From NC2004 sp050874905 (GTDB lineage: Bacteria > Bacillota > Clostridia > Lachnospirales > Lachnospiraceae), in the NCBI GenBank assembly GCA_050874905.1, contig JBNMLP010000015.1, forward strand, positions 1 to 64,000: a DNA stretch of 64,000 nt, given 5' to 3'. Below are positions 23,508 to 31,907 of the stretch, piece after piece. Numbering within the stretch: position 1 is the stretch's first letter; each line of letters begins with the position of its first letter. The notes beneath the pieces were generated by a model. That model worked only from the letters and a program-made list of their open reading frames with translations. It had not been told where the DNA came from and did no database searches. The position numbers were made by a program, and so were the translations under genes.

Positions 23508-25433
23508 ATGTGGCATGTAGAAACAGACATGTTCGCACTGGCAGTTTTTTTGATCATGTATAGCAAGGAACGCGGAGCGAGAAAAATACGGAAAGAACGG
23601 CAAAACAAAGGAATGGCGCAAAGAGATGTACAAAGTGATTCCTTTTATTTTGTGCTGGTATTTAGTATTATCAGTGTTTTGATCGATATCATTTCATCCA
23701 GTGCAATGAATGCAGCTTCCAGCTGCAGCTGGTGGATCTATCAGTGCAGCATGACGATTTATGTTGTCAGTATGCCATTATTGGCTGCAATATGGGTCGG
23801 GTATGCCTATGTCGTGATCCATCAGGATTACCCATTGAAAAAAATATTGAAGGAAACTACAGTGATGCTGATTCCTTATTTATTTTATGCGCTTTTTGCA
23901 CTCAGCAATCCGGTGACAGGTTTGTTCTTTGAACTCTCTCCTCAGATGGAATACAAAAGAGGAGTTTTGTTCATGCCTGTAGGGGTCGGCTCGATCATGT
24001 TTTATTCTCTGATCGGACTGGTGCTGGTGTTTTTTTATTGGAAGAAGATCAATCCGCGCTATAATGCGATATTGCTGGTTACCTTTTTTGCGATCACGGC
24101 AGCATTTACCTGGGTGCAGCTTGCACATCCCGGCTGGCTTATTATCAATGCAAGTTATGCAGTCATTTATGTATGGTGTGATTTTGCCATTGAGGATCAA
24201 AGGCGGAGACATCTGTATCAGGAGATCAGGAATAAAAATGAGGAACTGGAAGTTGTAGCGGAAAAAGCAGAGGCGGCCGCAACAGCAAAATCAGAGTTTT
24301 TATCAAGAATGAGCCATGATATCCGGACACCAATGAATGCGATCATTGGTCTTAATCATCTGGCACAGAAAGAAGCAGATCTGCAGGTTGTGCGGGATTA
24401 TCTGAACAAAATGGATACTTCCAGTAAATTTTTACTGGGTCTGATCAATGATATACTGGATCTGAGTAAGATTGAAAATGGGGAAATGACACTGCATGAG
24501 ACTCCGTACACCCGTGAGGAATTCATGGATTCCATTCAGACGGTGATCAAACCATTGATCGACAAGAAACAGATCCATTTTATATTTGAGGTGGACTGGG
24601 AGACGGAATGTATTCTGGTGGATAAACTGCGGTTCAATCAGATCTTTTTTAATCTGCTTTCTAATGCGGTCAAATTTACAGCGGAAGGTGGGACGATCGC
24701 ATTTATCACAGAACGTATCGAAAAAGAGAAGCCGGGTGCAGATGGGAAAGTTGGCCTTCGCATTTTGGTGCGGGATAATGGAATCGGGATGAGTGAAGAA
24801 TTTCAAAAGCGCATGTATGATCCTTTTGTGCAGGAGCGGACGAAATTTGGAGACGATGTGGGAGGAACAGGTCTGGGACTTCCTATCGTGAAGAGTCTGG
24901 TGGAAGCAATGGGAGGTACGATAGAAGTAAGAAGTGTTCCTGATAAAGGAACGGAATTTAAGATTGAGTTGTATGTGGAAGCAGCGGAAACACCGGTGAA
25001 AGAAGAAAAAAGTCGTTCCAAAGACACGCTGCGAGGGGTTCATATTCTTTTAGTGGAAGACAACGAGCTGAATGTATATGTGGCGAAAACAATATTGGAG
25101 CAGTTATCTGCCATTGTTGCCGTAGCAAGGAATGGACAGGATGCCGTGAGCAGGTTTGCGACAACTCCGGAGTATTTCTTTGATGTGATCCTGATGGATG
25201 TGCACATGCCGGTGATGAACGGATTAGAGGCGACCAAAGCAATCCGGGCACTTGACAGGGCAGATGCGGCAACCGTTCCGATCATTGCCATGACGGCAGA
25301 TGCATTTGACAAAGAAAAAGAAGAAATATTAAATGCGGGAATGGATTGTCATTTGCCAAAGCCGATCGATCCCCCGCTTCTTCGTCAGACGATATTAGAG
25401 TTTCAAAAGAATACAGTGGTAAAATGCAGATAA
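23508..25433 (+). CDS. Hybrid sensor histidine kinase with six-helix membrane sensor
   Basis: 641 residues, AAGGAGGG upstream. Residues ~1-235 carry about six to seven hydrophobic segments (FALAVFLIMYS, FYFVLVFSIISVLIDII, SMTIYVVSMPLLAAIWVGYAY ... LLVTFFAITAAFTWV), a 7TM-like sensor. A coiled coil leads to the HisKA box SRMSHDIRTPMNAIIGL (His ~270). The HATPase boxes are NLLSNAVKFT (N), DNGIGMS (G1) and GGTGLGLPIVK (G2). The C-terminal receiver (~513-640) has ILLVEDNELN, phospho-acceptor ILMDVHMP and KPID. All catalytic residues are present. It ends 18 nt before a solute-binding lipoprotein gene. Confidence 0.93.
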   Translation: MWHVETDMFALAVFLIMYSKERGARKIRKERQNKGMAQRDVQSDSFYFVLVFSIISVLIDIISSSAMNAASSCSWWIYQCSMTIYVVSMPLLAAIWVGYAYVVIHQDYPLKKILKETTVMLIPYLFYALFALSNPVTGLFFELSPQMEYKRGVLFMPVGVGSIMFYSLIGLVLVFFYWKKINPRYNAILLVTFFAITAAFTWVQLAHPGWLIINASYAVIYVWCDFAIEDQRRRHLYQEIRNKNEELEVVAEKAEAAATAKSEFLSRMSHDIRTPMNAIIGLNHLAQKEADLQVVRDYLNKMDTSSKFLLGLINDILDLSKIENGEMTLHETPYTREEFMDSIQTVIKPLIDKKQIHFIFEVDWETECILVDKLRFNQIFFNLLSNAVKFTAEGGTIAFITERIEKEKPGADGKVGLRILVRDNGIGMSEEFQKRMYDPFVQERTKFGDDVGGTGLGLPIVKSLVEAMGGTIEVRSVPDKGTEFKIELYVEAAETPVKEEKSRSKDTLRGVHILLVEDNELNVYVAKTILEQLSAIVAVARNGQDAVSRFATTPEYFFDVILMDVHMPVMNGLEATKAIRALDRADAATVPIIAMTADAFDKEKEEILNAGMDCHLPKPIDPPLLRQTILEFQKNTVVKCR

Positions 25434-25451
25434 ACGAAAGAAGGAAGAGTT

Positions 25452-26267
25452 ATGAGGAGATCAATCTATATGGCAGGCTTGGCGTTCCTGCTGATAAGCA
25501 TAATTTTTTGTGGATGCACCAAAAAAACGAAATCATCACAGACGGTTTCCTCTGATCTTCCGTCCATTACCGTAGGTTGTGATAACTATTCTCCATACAG
25601 TTACGCAGATGTGGATGGAAATCTGACCGGAATTGATGTGGAGCTTGCCAAAGAGGCATTTTCCCGTATGGGGTATGCACCGAAATTTAAATTTATCAAT
25701 TGGGGAGAAAAAAAGGAATTGCTAGAGGCAGGGGAGATTGATTGTGTCTGGAGCAGTTTTACGATGAATGACCGGGAAGAGGAGTACCACTGGGCAGGAC
25801 CCTATATGCAGAGCCACCAGGTGGTAGCGGTGAATGAGGGCAGCAACATTTATTCCCTAAAGGATCTGAAAGGAAAGGTAATGGCGGTACAAAGTACTAC
25901 CAAACCGGAAGATATTATCCGCAGTCACGACGGGACACTTCCAGATCTGCGGAAGGTGATCTCAGTGCAGAAAAGAGACTTGATCTTTATTCTGGTCAGC
26001 AAAGGATATGCAGATGCTTTGGCGGCTCATGATGTTTCTGTGCAGCAGTTTATAAAGGAATCAGGGCTGAAATTCCGCATTCTCAATGAACCACTGCAGA
26101 CCGTTGATCTGGGCGTTGCATTTGCCAAAGAGGATACGAGAGGGCTGGATCAGGAACTCACGAAAGTGCTGAAAAGGATGCAAAAAGAAGGAGTGACCGA
26201 AAAGATCATTGGGAAGTATCTGCCAGATGCAAAGAACTATCTGGAGGTGAACAATGATGAAAACTAA
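25452..26267 (+). CDS. Solute-binding lipoprotein (family 3, PBPb)
   Basis: 271 residues. Lipobox FCGC (Cys ~21) after a hydrophobic signal. The mature part is a two-lobe periplasmic-binding fold of the amino-acid type: ITVGCDNYSPYSYADVDGNL, GIDVELAKEAFSRMGY, EIDCVWSSFTMNDRE, DLKGKVMAVQSTTK and LGVAFAKEDTR. No permease or ATPase gene is adjacent. Instead it lies between two hybrid histidine kinase genes and overlaps the second by 14 nt, so it probably presents a ligand to a kinase sensor domain rather than to a transporter. Confidence 0.88.
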   Translation: MRRSIYMAGLAFLLISIIFCGCTKKTKSSQTVSSDLPSITVGCDNYSPYSYADVDGNLTGIDVELAKEAFSRMGYAPKFKFINWGEKKELLEAGEIDCVWSSFTMNDREEEYHWAGPYMQSHQVVAVNEGSNIYSLKDLKGKVMAVQSTTKPEDIIRSHDGTLPDLRKVISVQKRDLIFILVSKGYADALAAHDVSVQQFIKESGLKFRILNEPLQTVDLGVAFAKEDTRGLDQELTKVLKRMQKEGVTEKIIGKYLPDAKNYLEVNNDEN

Positions 26268-28461
26268 ACAGACAGATTTATGGAAAAAATGGATGCCCAT
26301 AGAGATTCTCATGGGGCTGGTGCTGTTGATTGTTTCTTTTTTTATTGCTTCCCGCATGGATATGAAGAAAGCCCAGAGTGAATTGGTTACAACCGTAGAA
26401 TACATGAAAGAGCAGTGTAATGACAGTCAGATCCGCGATCTGGCATCAGAGGCCAAAAGTTTGCTTCGTGTAACAGAAAGTGTGGAACAGATCCGTTTCC
26501 GGCTGCAATATGGAAAGGAAGGGCAGGCAAAGCAAAAAGTGGATCGTAATGTTTTAGAGAATTACGCAAAAGACTGCTATTTGGCCGGATTAGTGCTATT
26601 AGATGCAAAGGGGCAGGTGGAAGAAGCATATGATACCTCCGGACTTGGGTATGATACGATTCTGAAACAGGTAGATAAGGCATCCATTATGGACACGATG
26701 TTATTTCAGGAAAAGACGTATCCGCTTCGGATCGTGTTAGAAGATGAATCACATATTGATCTGGCTGCGGTCAGCAGAATGGACGAAAAAGGTGTCCTGG
26801 TCGGATATTTTTATACGACGGCAGCATATGCTCGGATCGTCAATAATTCTATCCGGAAGCTGGTATCCGGATACACTCCGGAAAATGATGGTGTCATTGC
26901 GATCAGCAGTGGAAATGAGGTCATTATTTCAAATGACAAGACCTTAGAGGGAACCAAGGTGGAAGATACACCAATCCTGAAAAAGATCATGCAGAGGGGA
27001 AGTGGGAAAAAGCTGGTTCATTCCAAAGATCCTTCCAGTATGTTTGGAAATCATTTCGGCTTGATGGACAAAAGCCAGAATTATTATGTATATGCATTTA
27101 TGAACGAACGTAAAGTGTTTACCTCAACACTTTCCAATGTGCTATGTATTATGCTTGTCTATGTATTGCTTCTGGGTATTATCGATATGCTGTTATGGAG
27201 AACGGAAAAAAATTATCAAAAGAGTCAGGCGGCTGTGCAGATGGAATATACCAAAGCACTGGAAGCAAAAAATCTGGAACTTCAGGAGGCTGTGAATCAG
27301 GCAGAGAAGGCCAATGCTGCCAAAAGTAATTTTCTCTCAAGAATGAGTCACGATATTCGTACTCCGTTAAATGGGATCATTGGATTATTGAAGATAGACG
27401 AAGATCATTTTGAGAATCAGGAGCTGGTGCTGGAAAATCATAAGAAAATGCAGGTGTCAGCCAGTCATTTGCTGTCCCTGATCAATGATGTACTGGAAAT
27501 GAGTAAACTGGAAGACGGAAATATTGTATTGACACATGAGTTTATCAGCTTATACGATCTGACGCAGGATATTGTTACGATCATTATTGGACGGGCAGTA
27601 GAAGCTGGGATCCAATGGAATTTTGAAAAAGGAAAATCGAAAATACCATATCCGTATATTTATGGAAGTCCGGTACATTTAAGGCAGATCTTTTTAAATA
27701 TCTATGGGAATTGCATCAAATATAACCGACCGGGAGGAAAGATCACAACAATTGTAGAGGCACTCGGAGACAAAGACGGGATCTGTACGTATCGCTGGCT
27801 GATCACGGATACCGGTGTAGGCATGAGTGAGGAATTTCTGGGTCATATTTTTGAACCGTTTGTGCAGGAAAAAAATGATGCCAGAAGCGTTTATCAGGGG
27901 ATCGGTCTTGGTATGGCGATCGTAAAACGATTGATCAATCAGATGGGAGGTACGATCACGGTTTCCAGTGAAGCGGGGGTTGGTTCAACATTTGAGGTTA
28001 TCCTTCCATTTGAAATTGCACCGGAGCCGGAGAAAACGATCAAACGGGAACCAACAGCAGAGATCAGTATCAAGGGGTTAAATCTGATGCTGGTGGAAGA
28101 CAATGAATTAAATGCAGAGATTGCAGAAGTGATGCTTACCGATCAGGGAGCAAGAGTGAGTGTTGTTCATGATGGAAAGCAGGCATTGGATTTGTTTATG
28201 ATGAGTCCGGTGGATACCTTTGATGCAATCTTAATGGATGTGATGATGCCAGTCATGGATGGAATGACAGCAGCCAAGGCAATCCGGGCACTTGACAGGG
28301 CAGATGCGGCAACCGTTCCAATCATTGCCATGACCGCAAATGCATTTAAAGAGGATGCAGACAAGTGCATAAAAGCCGGTATGAATGTACATCTGTCCAA
28401 ACCATTAGAAATAGATAAAGTAGTAAAAGCAATCTGGGAGCAGTTACATCAGGGAGTGTAG
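26254..28461 (+). CDS. Hybrid sensor histidine kinase with extracellular sensor domain
   Basis: 735 residues, GGAGG at 26243-26247. First transmembrane helix at ~15-33 (IEILMGLVLLIVSFFIASR), extracellular domain ~34-285, second helix ~290-310 (VLCIMLVYVLLLGIIDML). The HisKA box is SRMSHDIRTPLNGIIGLL (His ~365). HATPase boxes: NIYGNCIKYN (N box, with G in place of the usual N/A), DTGVGMS and IGLGMAIVK. The receiver (~608-735) has MLVEDNELN, ILMDVMMP and LSKPL. Translationally coupled to the lipoprotein. Its 3' end overlaps the convergent Crp/Fnr gene by 18 nt. Confidence 0.93.
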   Translation: MMKTKQTDLWKKWMPIEILMGLVLLIVSFFIASRMDMKKAQSELVTTVEYMKEQCNDSQIRDLASEAKSLLRVTESVEQIRFRLQYGKEGQAKQKVDRNVLENYAKDCYLAGLVLLDAKGQVEEAYDTSGLGYDTILKQVDKASIMDTMLFQEKTYPLRIVLEDESHIDLAAVSRMDEKGVLVGYFYTTAAYARIVNNSIRKLVSGYTPENDGVIAISSGNEVIISNDKTLEGTKVEDTPILKKIMQRGSGKKLVHSKDPSSMFGNHFGLMDKSQNYYVYAFMNERKVFTSTLSNVLCIMLVYVLLLGIIDMLLWRTEKNYQKSQAAVQMEYTKALEAKNLELQEAVNQAEKANAAKSNFLSRMSHDIRTPLNGIIGLLKIDEDHFENQELVLENHKKMQVSASHLLSLINDVLEMSKLEDGNIVLTHEFISLYDLTQDIVTIIIGRAVEAGIQWNFEKGKSKIPYPYIYGSPVHLRQIFLNIYGNCIKYNRPGGKITTIVEALGDKDGICTYRWLITDTGVGMSEEFLGHIFEPFVQEKNDARSVYQGIGLGMAIVKRLINQMGGTITVSSEAGVGSTFEVILPFEIAPEPEKTIKREPTAEISIKGLNLMLVEDNELNAEIAEVMLTDQGARVSVVHDGKQALDLFMMSPVDTFDAILMDVMMPVMDGMTAAKAIRALDRADAATVPIIAMTANAFKEDADKCIKAGMNVHLSKPLEIDKVVKAIWEQLHQGV

Positions 28462-29115
28462 CAGTTTAAAGTAACTGCGTCTGGTTTCGATGTAACCTTC
28501 TTTGACCAATTTGCTGATCTCAGCAGACATGGCACTTCGTTCTACTCCAAGATAATCAGCAAGGCCCTGCCGGTCATATGGAATGGTAAATTCCGGAGAT
28601 TGGTGGAGCCTTGCTTGTTCGTCTAAGTAAGCCATCAGTTTCTCGCGTGTGGTTTTGTGGGAAATATACTGCAGTTTTTGGGTGAGCTGGATGTTTTTTT
28701 GTGCAACGATCCGGAGCAGATTGCTGATCAGGATATCATGGAACTGGCAGTGATGTCCGCAGGTGATCAGGATGCTGTCGCGGGGAATAAACAAAATGAC
28801 GGAGTTTTCGCAGGAAAGGATATCGATTGGAAGAGAAGGGGCAGCAGCCAGAGCAAATGCCTCTGCAAAAATGGCACCTTTTTCCAGTAAAGCAGTGATG
28901 TTGCGGTTTCCGTAATAATCATCTTTGACGATCTGGACAGAACCATCTAAGACAATTCCAAAAAAATCGGCTGGATCTTTAATGTGGCGGATATAATCAT
29001 CTTTCTCATATTCTTTTGTATAGGCATTCAGTTTTTTTAATACGGTAGGCAGATCACATTGTTCAATTCCACGGAAGAATGGAACAGCAGCAAGTGTTTC
29101 TAAATATTTTTCCAT
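28444..29115 (-). CDS. Crp/Fnr-family transcriptional regulator
   Basis: About 223 residues from the ATG at 29115 (AAAGGATG lies just upstream on this strand; the longer ORF to 29160 lacks a site). The cyclic-nucleotide-binding-like fold spans ~10-125 (YEKDDYIRHIKDPADFFGIVLDG, EKGAIFAEAFAL). The HTH is at ~170-205 (YDRQGLADYLGVERSAMSAEISKLVKEGYI). There is no N-terminal Cys cluster of FNR type. Divergent from a ferredoxin-cupin pair with palindromes between them, the usual arrangement for a regulator and its target. The signal could be nitric oxide, redox or another ligand. Confidence 0.9.
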   Translation of the reverse strand: MEKYLETLAAVPFFRGIEQCDLPTVLKKLNAYTKEYEKDDYIRHIKDPADFFGIVLDGSVQIVKDDYYGNRNITALLEKGAIFAEAFALAAAPSLPIDILSCENSVILFIPRDSILITCGHHCQFHDILISNLLRIVAQKNIQLTQKLQYISHKTTREKLMAYLDEQARLHQSPEFTIPYDRQGLADYLGVERSAMSAEISKLVKEGYIETRRSYFKLLHSLM

Positions 29116-29129
29116 AAAAACATCCTTTC

Positions 29130-29172
29130 GTTGGAAATCCAACATATTTTTTCTTATCATTCTAGTATGATA
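29130..29172. promoter_or_regulatory. Two palindromes in the Crp/Fnr-ferredoxin divergent region
   Basis: GTTGGA-AA-TCCAAC at 29130-29143, 14 bp upstream of the regulator's start codon, and TATCAT-tctagt-ATGATA at 29155-29172. Both are dyads of the size expected for Crp/Fnr dimer sites, but neither is the classical TTGAT-N4-ATCAA box. Confidence 0.5.
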
Positions 29173-29215
29173 CAGCTACAAAGTAAAGAAAAAAAGCAAA
29201 TAAAGGAGAAAAACA

Positions 29216-29947
29216 ATGGTCAGACAGATAATTCATATTGATGAAGAAAAATGCAACGGATGTGGGATCTGTGCTACTGCCTGTCACGAAGGTGCGATTG
29301 AGATCATAGATGGGAAAGCCAGACTTACAAGGGAACATTTCTGCGATGGACTGGGAGATTGTCTGCCGTCATGCCCGACCGGGGCGATCACATTTGAACA
29401 GCGGGAAGCTCCTGCCTATGATGAGGCGGCGGTAAAAAGGGCACAGGAACAGGCAAAAAAAGAAGCAGCGCAGGCGCATCATGCAGCAGGCGGCTGCCCC
29501 GGATCAAGAATCATGCAGATCCAAAGAAAGGCAGCAGAACGGGAAAAAGAAGTACAAACAGAATCAACAGATGTCAGAACGGTATCCAGATTACAGAACT
29601 GGCCGGTACAGATCAAACTGGCTCCTGTCAGTGCCCCATATTTTGAAAATGCAAAACTTTTGATTGCGGCAGATTGTACGGCTTATGCCTATGCATCCTT
29701 TCATGAAGACTTTATGAAGGGAAAAACAGCGCTGATCGGATGCCCCAAACTCGATGCGATTGATTACAGCGAAAAATTAACACACATTATAGCACAAAAT
29801 GAAATTCAGTCTGTGACGATCGTGCGGATGGAAGTGCCTTGTTGTGGTGGATTGGAAATGGCAGCGAAAAAGGCACTGCAGGATAGCGGAAAATTTCTTC
29901 CATGGCAGGTTGTAACGGTTGGAATTGACGGAACCATTTTAGAATGA
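29216..29947 (+). CDS. 4Fe-4S ferredoxin-domain protein
   Basis: 243 residues, AAAGGAG at 29202-29208. Residues ~10-60 have two [4Fe-4S] motifs: CNGCGICATACHEG (C-x2-C-x2-C-x3-C) and CDGLGDCLPSCPTG, the second with the longer C-x5-C spacing. The rest (~95-243) is a domain seen in Clostridial ferredoxin-domain proteins: ENAKLLIAADCTAYAYASFH, LIGCPKLDAIDY and VPCCGGLEMAAKKAL, with more Cys residues. Function unknown, probably redox. Divergent from the Crp/Fnr gene and followed 63 nt later by a cupin. Confidence 0.88.
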   Translation: MVRQIIHIDEEKCNGCGICATACHEGAIEIIDGKARLTREHFCDGLGDCLPSCPTGAITFEQREAPAYDEAAVKRAQEQAKKEAAQAHHAAGGCPGSRIMQIQRKAAEREKEVQTESTDVRTVSRLQNWPVQIKLAPVSAPYFENAKLLIAADCTAYAYASFHEDFMKGKTALIGCPKLDAIDYSEKLTHIIAQNEIQSVTIVRMEVPCCGGLEMAAKKALQDSGKFLPWQVVTVGIDGTILE

Positions 29948-30010
29948 TCCTATGCGTATTCAGGTATATGTGATCCGCATAGAGAAAATAATAAAAGAAA
30001 AAGGAGAAAA

Positions 30011-30337
30011 ATGATGTACAAGAACATTGAAAAACAGACAAAATTAAACTTAAAGGATCTGGTAGAATATCAGGAAGGTCAGGTAGTCAGCAAAACACTG
30101 GTACAGAACGAACTGGTCAGCATGACAATCTTTTCTTTTGACAAAGGGGAGGAGATTTCATCTCATGCAGCAGGTGGAGATGCTATGGTAACTGTTTTAG
30201 AGGGAAAAGGAAGATTTACCGTCGGCGGAGAGGTATTTTATTTAGAGGCAGGAGAAACACTGATCATGCCGAAAGACGTTCCACATGCTGTATATGGAGA
30301 GGAACAGTTTAAAATGCAATTGATCGTATCATTCTAA
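30011..30337 (+). CDS. Small cupin-domain protein
   Basis: 108 residues (a second ATG at 30014 is equally placed). Single cupin barrel: FDKGEEISSHAAGGDAMVTV (motif 1; one His retained) and LEAGETLIMPKDVPHAVYG (motif 2 with His). The GAGxxxxxPxxxxH half is clear, the first motif is partial, so metal binding is likely but substrate is unknown. In the ferredoxin operon it may be a sensor or a stabiliser for redox chemistry; this is inference. Followed by a strong palindromic hairpin. Confidence 0.85.
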   Translation: MMYKNIEKQTKLNLKDLVEYQEGQVVSKTLVQNELVSMTIFSFDKGEEISSHAAGGDAMVTVLEGKGRFTVGGEVFYLEAGETLIMPKDVPHAVYGEEQFKMQLIVSF

Positions 30338-30360
30338 AAATAGATCTATCGCGTGTTGTG

Positions 30361-30384
30361 ACCGGGCAGGATATCCTGCCCGGT
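30361..30384. terminator. 24-nt perfect GC-rich palindrome after cupin gene
   Basis: ACCGGGCAGGAT followed directly by its reverse complement ATCCTGCCCGGT. A strong hairpin, but with TTAAACATTATTTT rather than a clean T-run after it, so termination is likely and not certain. Confidence 0.65.
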
Positions 30385-30396
30385 TAAACATTATTT

Positions 30397-30475
30397 TCAT
30401 AAAATGTGATGAAATGCAAAAAGTTCCCTCATAAAATGTGTGAGAAATAATTGAGATGGCTCATATTTTGTGATA
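30397..30475. repeat. Three direct repeats at exact 32-bp period upstream of second DUF4143 ATPase gene
   Basis: TCATAAAATGTG at 30397 and 30429 and TCATATTTTGTG at 30461; periods 32 and 32 bp. The third copy lies between the -35 and -10 of the promoter of the gene at 30502. Same layout as the 33-bp array of the first DUF4143 gene, with a different motif. Confidence 0.8.
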
Positions 30476-30479
30476 CACT
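30451..30479 (+). promoter_or_regulatory. Promoter of second DUF4143 ATPase gene
   Basis: -35 TTGAGA (30451-30456), 17-bp spacer, -10 TACACT (30474-30479); overlaps repeat 3. Confidence 0.55.
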
Positions 30480-30501
30480 TTCCGTATAGGAGGTGGATGA
30501 T

Positions 30502-31836
30502 ATGTATCTCAGAAGAAAGATCGATGACTATCTCGTACAATGGAAAAATGATCCGATGCATAAGCCTTTGATCATCAAAGGAGCGCGTCAGATTGGAAAA
30601 ACAGAATCCATACTGCATTTTGCCAAAGAGCATTATGAGAATGTTGTGTATATCAATTTTGTATTGGACAAACGCTATCGGGCGATTGTAAGTGATGGGT
30701 ATGATGTGGAAACCGTGATAAAGAGTATTACACTGGTCAATCCTGCACTTCATTTTCTCCCCGACGAAACGATCCTGATTTTTGATGAAATTCAGGAATA
30801 TCCGGATGTTGCCACAACGTTGAAATCATTTCGTCAGGACGGACGTTTTGATGTGATATGCAGTGGTTATATGCTGGGGATAAATTATAAAAAAATACAC
30901 AGCAACAGTGTTGGAAACAAAACGGATTATGAAATGTTTTCCATGGATTTTGAAGAATTTTTGTGGGCAAAGGGGTATCAACAGGAGCAGATTGACAGTA
31001 TCCTGAAGCATATGATAGACCTGATCCCATTTAGTGAAACAGAACAGACCATATATAAATCATTGTTTTTGGATTACTGTGTACTTGGCGGAATGCCGGA
31101 TGTAGTAAAGGGCTACATTGAAACAGGAACCTTTTCTCATTCTCTGGAAATACAGGAACAGATCCGGCTGGATTATGAAGAAGATGTACGAAAGTATGCC
31201 GAAGGACTGGATCAGACAAAGATCATCAGTGTGTATCGGAGTGTCCCGGCGCAGTTGGCAAAGGAGAACAAGAAATTTCAATTTAACAAAATTCAAAAAA
31301 ATGCAAGATCCAGAGAATATACCGGATGTATTGAATGGTTGTCGGATGCCGGTGTGATCTCCCAGTGTTACTGTCTGTCTTTTCCTGAGCTGCCATTAAA
31401 GGGCAATATAGAGGAAAGTAAATTCAAACTGTATTACCCTGACACGGGATTGCTGATCTCAGCACTGGATGAAGAAGCCCAGGAAGACTTGCGGGTAAAT
31501 AAAAATCTTGGGGTATATAAGGGCGCACTTTATGAGAATTTTGTGGCAGAAGCCTTTCTGAAACAGAAATTAGGATTATTCTACTATAAAAAGGATAATT
31601 CAACATTAGAGGAAGACTTTTTTGTACGTTCCAAAAATGAACTGATCCCGGTAGAAGTGAAATCCAACAACGACAGGGCAAAGACATTATCAAATCTGAT
31701 AAAAAATGAAAACTATAGTGATATAAAGCATGGAATCAAGCTGGGAGATTTTAATGTAGGGTATGCCAATCAGATTTATACATTTCCATATTACTGTGCA
31801 TTTATGATAAAAGCATATCTAAAAGAGTGGGATTAA
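30502..31836 (+). CDS. DUF4143-type AAA ATPase (second copy)
   Basis: About 444 residues from ATG 30502, with AGGAGGTGG at 30489-30497; a GTG at 30493 falls inside that site. Walker A KGARQIGKTES (residues ~26-36), Walker B LIFDEIQEYPD (~92-102), then a degenerate CSGYMLG sensor. The C-terminal DUF4143 domain ends in LEEDFFV and IPVEVKSN, a PD-(D/E)XK-like pair. Same architecture as the gene at 7413 but low sequence identity, so an old duplication or separate acquisition. Function of the family is unknown. Confidence 0.85.
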   Translation: MYLRRKIDDYLVQWKNDPMHKPLIIKGARQIGKTESILHFAKEHYENVVYINFVLDKRYRAIVSDGYDVETVIKSITLVNPALHFLPDETILIFDEIQEYPDVATTLKSFRQDGRFDVICSGYMLGINYKKIHSNSVGNKTDYEMFSMDFEEFLWAKGYQQEQIDSILKHMIDLIPFSETEQTIYKSLFLDYCVLGGMPDVVKGYIETGTFSHSLEIQEQIRLDYEEDVRKYAEGLDQTKIISVYRSVPAQLAKENKKFQFNKIQKNARSREYTGCIEWLSDAGVISQCYCLSFPELPLKGNIEESKFKLYYPDTGLLISALDEEAQEDLRVNKNLGVYKGALYENFVAEAFLKQKLGLFYYKKDNSTLEEDFFVRSKNELIPVEVKSNNDRAKTLSNLIKNENYSDIKHGIKLGDFNVGYANQIYTFPYYCAFMIKAYLKEWD

Positions 31837-31907
31837 GCTTCCCATAGCCATTTCCCTTAAGATTTGCTATAATAAGGAAAGCAAATAAACAGGAGGGTGG
31901 TCACACC

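Noticed and set aside
25452..26267. Amino-acid ABC transporter operon
   Set aside because: Only the binding lipoprotein is present; both neighbours are histidine kinases.
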